64,000 bases of DNA, from the NCBI RefSeq assembly GCF_027797205.1, contig NZ_CP115607.1:1302001-1366000 (forward strand), written 5' to 3'. Source of the DNA: Campylobacter sp. VBCF_01 NA2 (GTDB lineage: Bacteria; Campylobacterota; Campylobacteria; Campylobacterales; Campylobacteraceae). Below the pieces are notes generated by a model, which did no database searches, was not told the origin of the DNA, and saw nothing but the letters and a program-made list of their open reading frames with translations. Both the position numbers and the translations under genes were made by a program. This document shows, in pieces, positions 62,607 to 64,000 of the stretch; within the stretch, counting starts at the first letter, position 1; each line of letters opens with the position of its first letter.

Positions 62607-63637
62607 TATTCGCTCATGACCTCGCAACCATTTTTTGTCACGATTACGGTATCTTCGATCCTCACGCCAAACTCGCCTTGCAAATAAATCCCAGGCTCTA
62701 TGCTAAAAATCATGCCTTCCTCTAAAATGGCCTTCGAGCGCGGGCTAATAATCGGCAATTCGTGGATATCCACGCCCACGCCGTGCCCCGTAGAGTGCAA
62801 AAACTGCGCCCCAAAGCCCTCACTTGCGATATAATCTCGCGCGATTTTATCTATTTCGCGCGCAGCGACACCGGGTTTTACGGCGTTTATGGCGCGTTTT
62901 TGGGCTTCTTTGACAATGGCGTAAATTTTATCTTTTTTCGTATCGCCAAAATTTTGATTTTTGCTAAAATTTATTCCCTCTTGTGCGCTAAATTTCGCCG
63001 TTCTTGTGCGATCCGAGCAGTAGTTTTTATATCTCACCCCAGCGTCCAATAAAAGCAAATCGCCGTCTTTTAGCCTCTCATCGCTAGGCAAAGCGTGAGC
63101 CTTGGCGGCGTTTTGATTAATCGCCACAATCGGCTCGAAGCTAAGGGCTAAATTTCCGCTATCTTTGAAAATCAAAGTCGCGTTATAAAATAGCTCTTTT
63201 TCGCTCATACCAAGCCCATTTTCGCTCACAAATTTGGCAAATTCATCGAATTTCTGCGCGCCGATTTTAGCCGCAGTGCGCAAGATTTCAAGCTCATTTT
63301 CGCTTTTTATCGTGCGACGAATTTGGCTAAAATTTGGCTTTGGGATAAAGCGCGTTTTTAAATTTTTACTTAGTGCGTTAAATGCGCCAAAACTAAAATC
63401 ATTAGGATCAAAAATCACAGCCCTCACCTTGTAAGAGCGCAAAATTTTACGCGCAGAAAGGGTTAAATCCGAGCTTTGCACGATTTGCGCATTTTTGGCT
63501 AACTCGCTAGCTTCGAGGCTGTATCTAGCGTCTGTGATAAAAAACCGCGCGCCATTAAGAGCTAGAAATATGCAGTTATCGCACGCATATCCGCACTCCC
63601 AAAATACGGCGTTAGTATCCCTTAAAATATAGTTCAT
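62606..63637 (-). CDS. M24-family Xaa-Pro peptidase (PepP/PepQ-like)
   Basis: 343 aa. The N-terminal creatinase-like domain precedes the pita-bread fold. Metal ligands are visible: LLDAGVRYKNYCSDRTRT (two Asp), HSTGHGVGVDIHELP (His), EPGIYL (Glu) and RIEDTVIV (Glu). It cleaves Xaa-Pro bonds of peptides or dipeptides. It is 9 nt after aroQ and overlaps folK by 1 base. Confidence 0.92.
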   Translation of the reverse strand: MNYILRDTNAVFWECGYACDNCIFLALNGARFFITDARYSLEASELAKNAQIVQSSDLTLSARKILRSYKVRAVIFDPNDFSFGAFNALSKNLKTRFIPKPNFSQIRRTIKSENELEILRTAAKIGAQKFDEFAKFVSENGLGMSEKELFYNATLIFKDSGNLALSFEPIVAINQNAAKAHALPSDERLKDGDLLLLDAGVRYKNYCSDRTRTAKFSAQEGINFSKNQNFGDTKKDKIYAIVKEAQKRAINAVKPGVAAREIDKIARDYIASEGFGAQFLHSTGHGVGVDIHELPIISPRSKAILEEGMIFSIEPGIYLQGEFGVRIEDTVIVTKNGCEVMSE

Positions 63638-63646
63638 CTGCTTTGA

Positions 63647-64000
63647 TTACGCCTCTTTTTTCGCCTCTTTTGCAGCCTTGATTTGCTCGAAAATTTGAAG
63701 CATACCAATCATCGCCAAATGATATCCCACAGGGCCAAAGCCGATGATTTGACCAGCTGTAACAGGAGCTATCATTGATTTTTCGCGGAATTCCTCTCTA
63801 CGGTTGATGTTTGAGATATGCACCTCGATCGTAGGCAACGCCACAGCCATAAGCGCGTCTCTCATAGCGATTGATGAGTGAGTGTAAGCGGCTGGGTTGA
63901 TGATGATTCCATCGCATGTGCCATAGCACTCTTGGATTTTATCGACTAGCTCGCCCTCGAAATTACTTTGGAAAAACTCGATTTCTACGCCACTTTGCTC
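63647..64000 (-). CDS. aroQ: 3-dehydroquinate dehydratase, type II (N-terminus beyond right edge)
   Basis: 117 C-terminal residues are in the window. [20 protein letters not shown] (catalytic loop with Asn and the Tyr/His region) and [17 protein letters not shown] match type II AroQ. The Ala/Glu/Lys tail is typical of Campylobacter. The gene starts beyond 64000. It supplies 3-dehydroshikimate to AroE. Confidence 0.93.
   Translation of the reverse strand, partial: EQSGVEIEFFQSNFEGELVDKIQECYGTCDGIIINPAAYTHSSIAMRDALMAVALPTIEVHISNINRREEFREKSMIAPVTAGQIIGFGPVGYHLAMIGMLQIFEQIKAAKEAKKEA

Overview
The window is a chromosomal segment of a Campylobacter species. Three things point there: the protein families (porA-type major outer membrane porin, CosR, M16 peptidase, patA/patB/ape1-like cell-wall genes), the very frequent AAATTT-rich spacers, and gene order that follows C. 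jejuni in blocks (ppx-like/fdx/cosR; fabH-plsX-rpmF-DUF177-ndk-fdx/ahpC; aroE-SPOR-glyA-lysS-fur-cvpA-gatC; folK-ParA-aroQ). Base composition looks near 40% GC by eye, higher than thermotolerant Campylobacter. A free-standing pilT and the absence of flhF from its usual place between folK and the flhG-like gene fit an aflagellate, agar-pitting lineage (C. gracilis / C. ureolyticus / C. hominis type). That is inference only.

Layout. 1-2063 is the 5' part of polA. 2135-4022 is a three-gene unit (DUF2249-like, polytopic membrane protein, DUF59) behind a class-II FNR-like promoter. 4064-8798 runs leftward: Ppx/GppA, ferredoxin, CosS and CosR, FolB, PlsY. Then come a HerA-like ATPase, a MetF-like TIM barrel and a DUF2130 protein. 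13629-16554 is the lipid block fabH-plsX-rpmF-DUF177-ndk, followed by divergent ferredoxin and ahpC with a 9-1-9 palindrome at the ahpC start site. 17912-27803 holds an M16 protease, aroE, a SPOR protein, glyA, lysS, fur, cvpA, pilT and gatC. 27920-31167 is a tightly coupled operon (YfgM-like, BamB-like lipoprotein, coaX, short-form hisG, a 47-aa membrane peptide). 31587-39387 holds a lipoprotein, porA with a candidate small RNA upstream, a cytochrome c, a DJ-1 protein and an unusually long dnaE.

39470-52540 holds an Asp/Glu racemase-transporter pair, a superoxide-reductase remnant, a CAU tRNA, efp, a DUF234 protein, a class V aminotransferase, an AT-rich two-gene cassette enclosed by inverted repeats, uppP-thiE, an amino-acid ABC transporter, putP and an HD protein. 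53080-56701 is the peptidoglycan O-acetylation cluster. metE follows, then mnmA, LOG, a ParA/FlhG-like ATPase, folK, an M24 peptidase and aroQ, which runs off the right edge.

The long intergenic gaps are filled with a family of composite palindromic repeats. Each has the form TGTCATTGCGAG - copy-specific stem - GCAATCYA and carries one of two conserved tails. The most unusual items are an in-frame tandem duplication of the OB domain in DnaE, a candidate Fur-linked small RNA whose C-rich seed matches the porA ribosome binding site, a CosR that keeps Asp51 next to a sensor kinase, and the repeat-enclosed cassette. No CRISPR array, insertion-sequence transposase, prophage or rRNA was seen.
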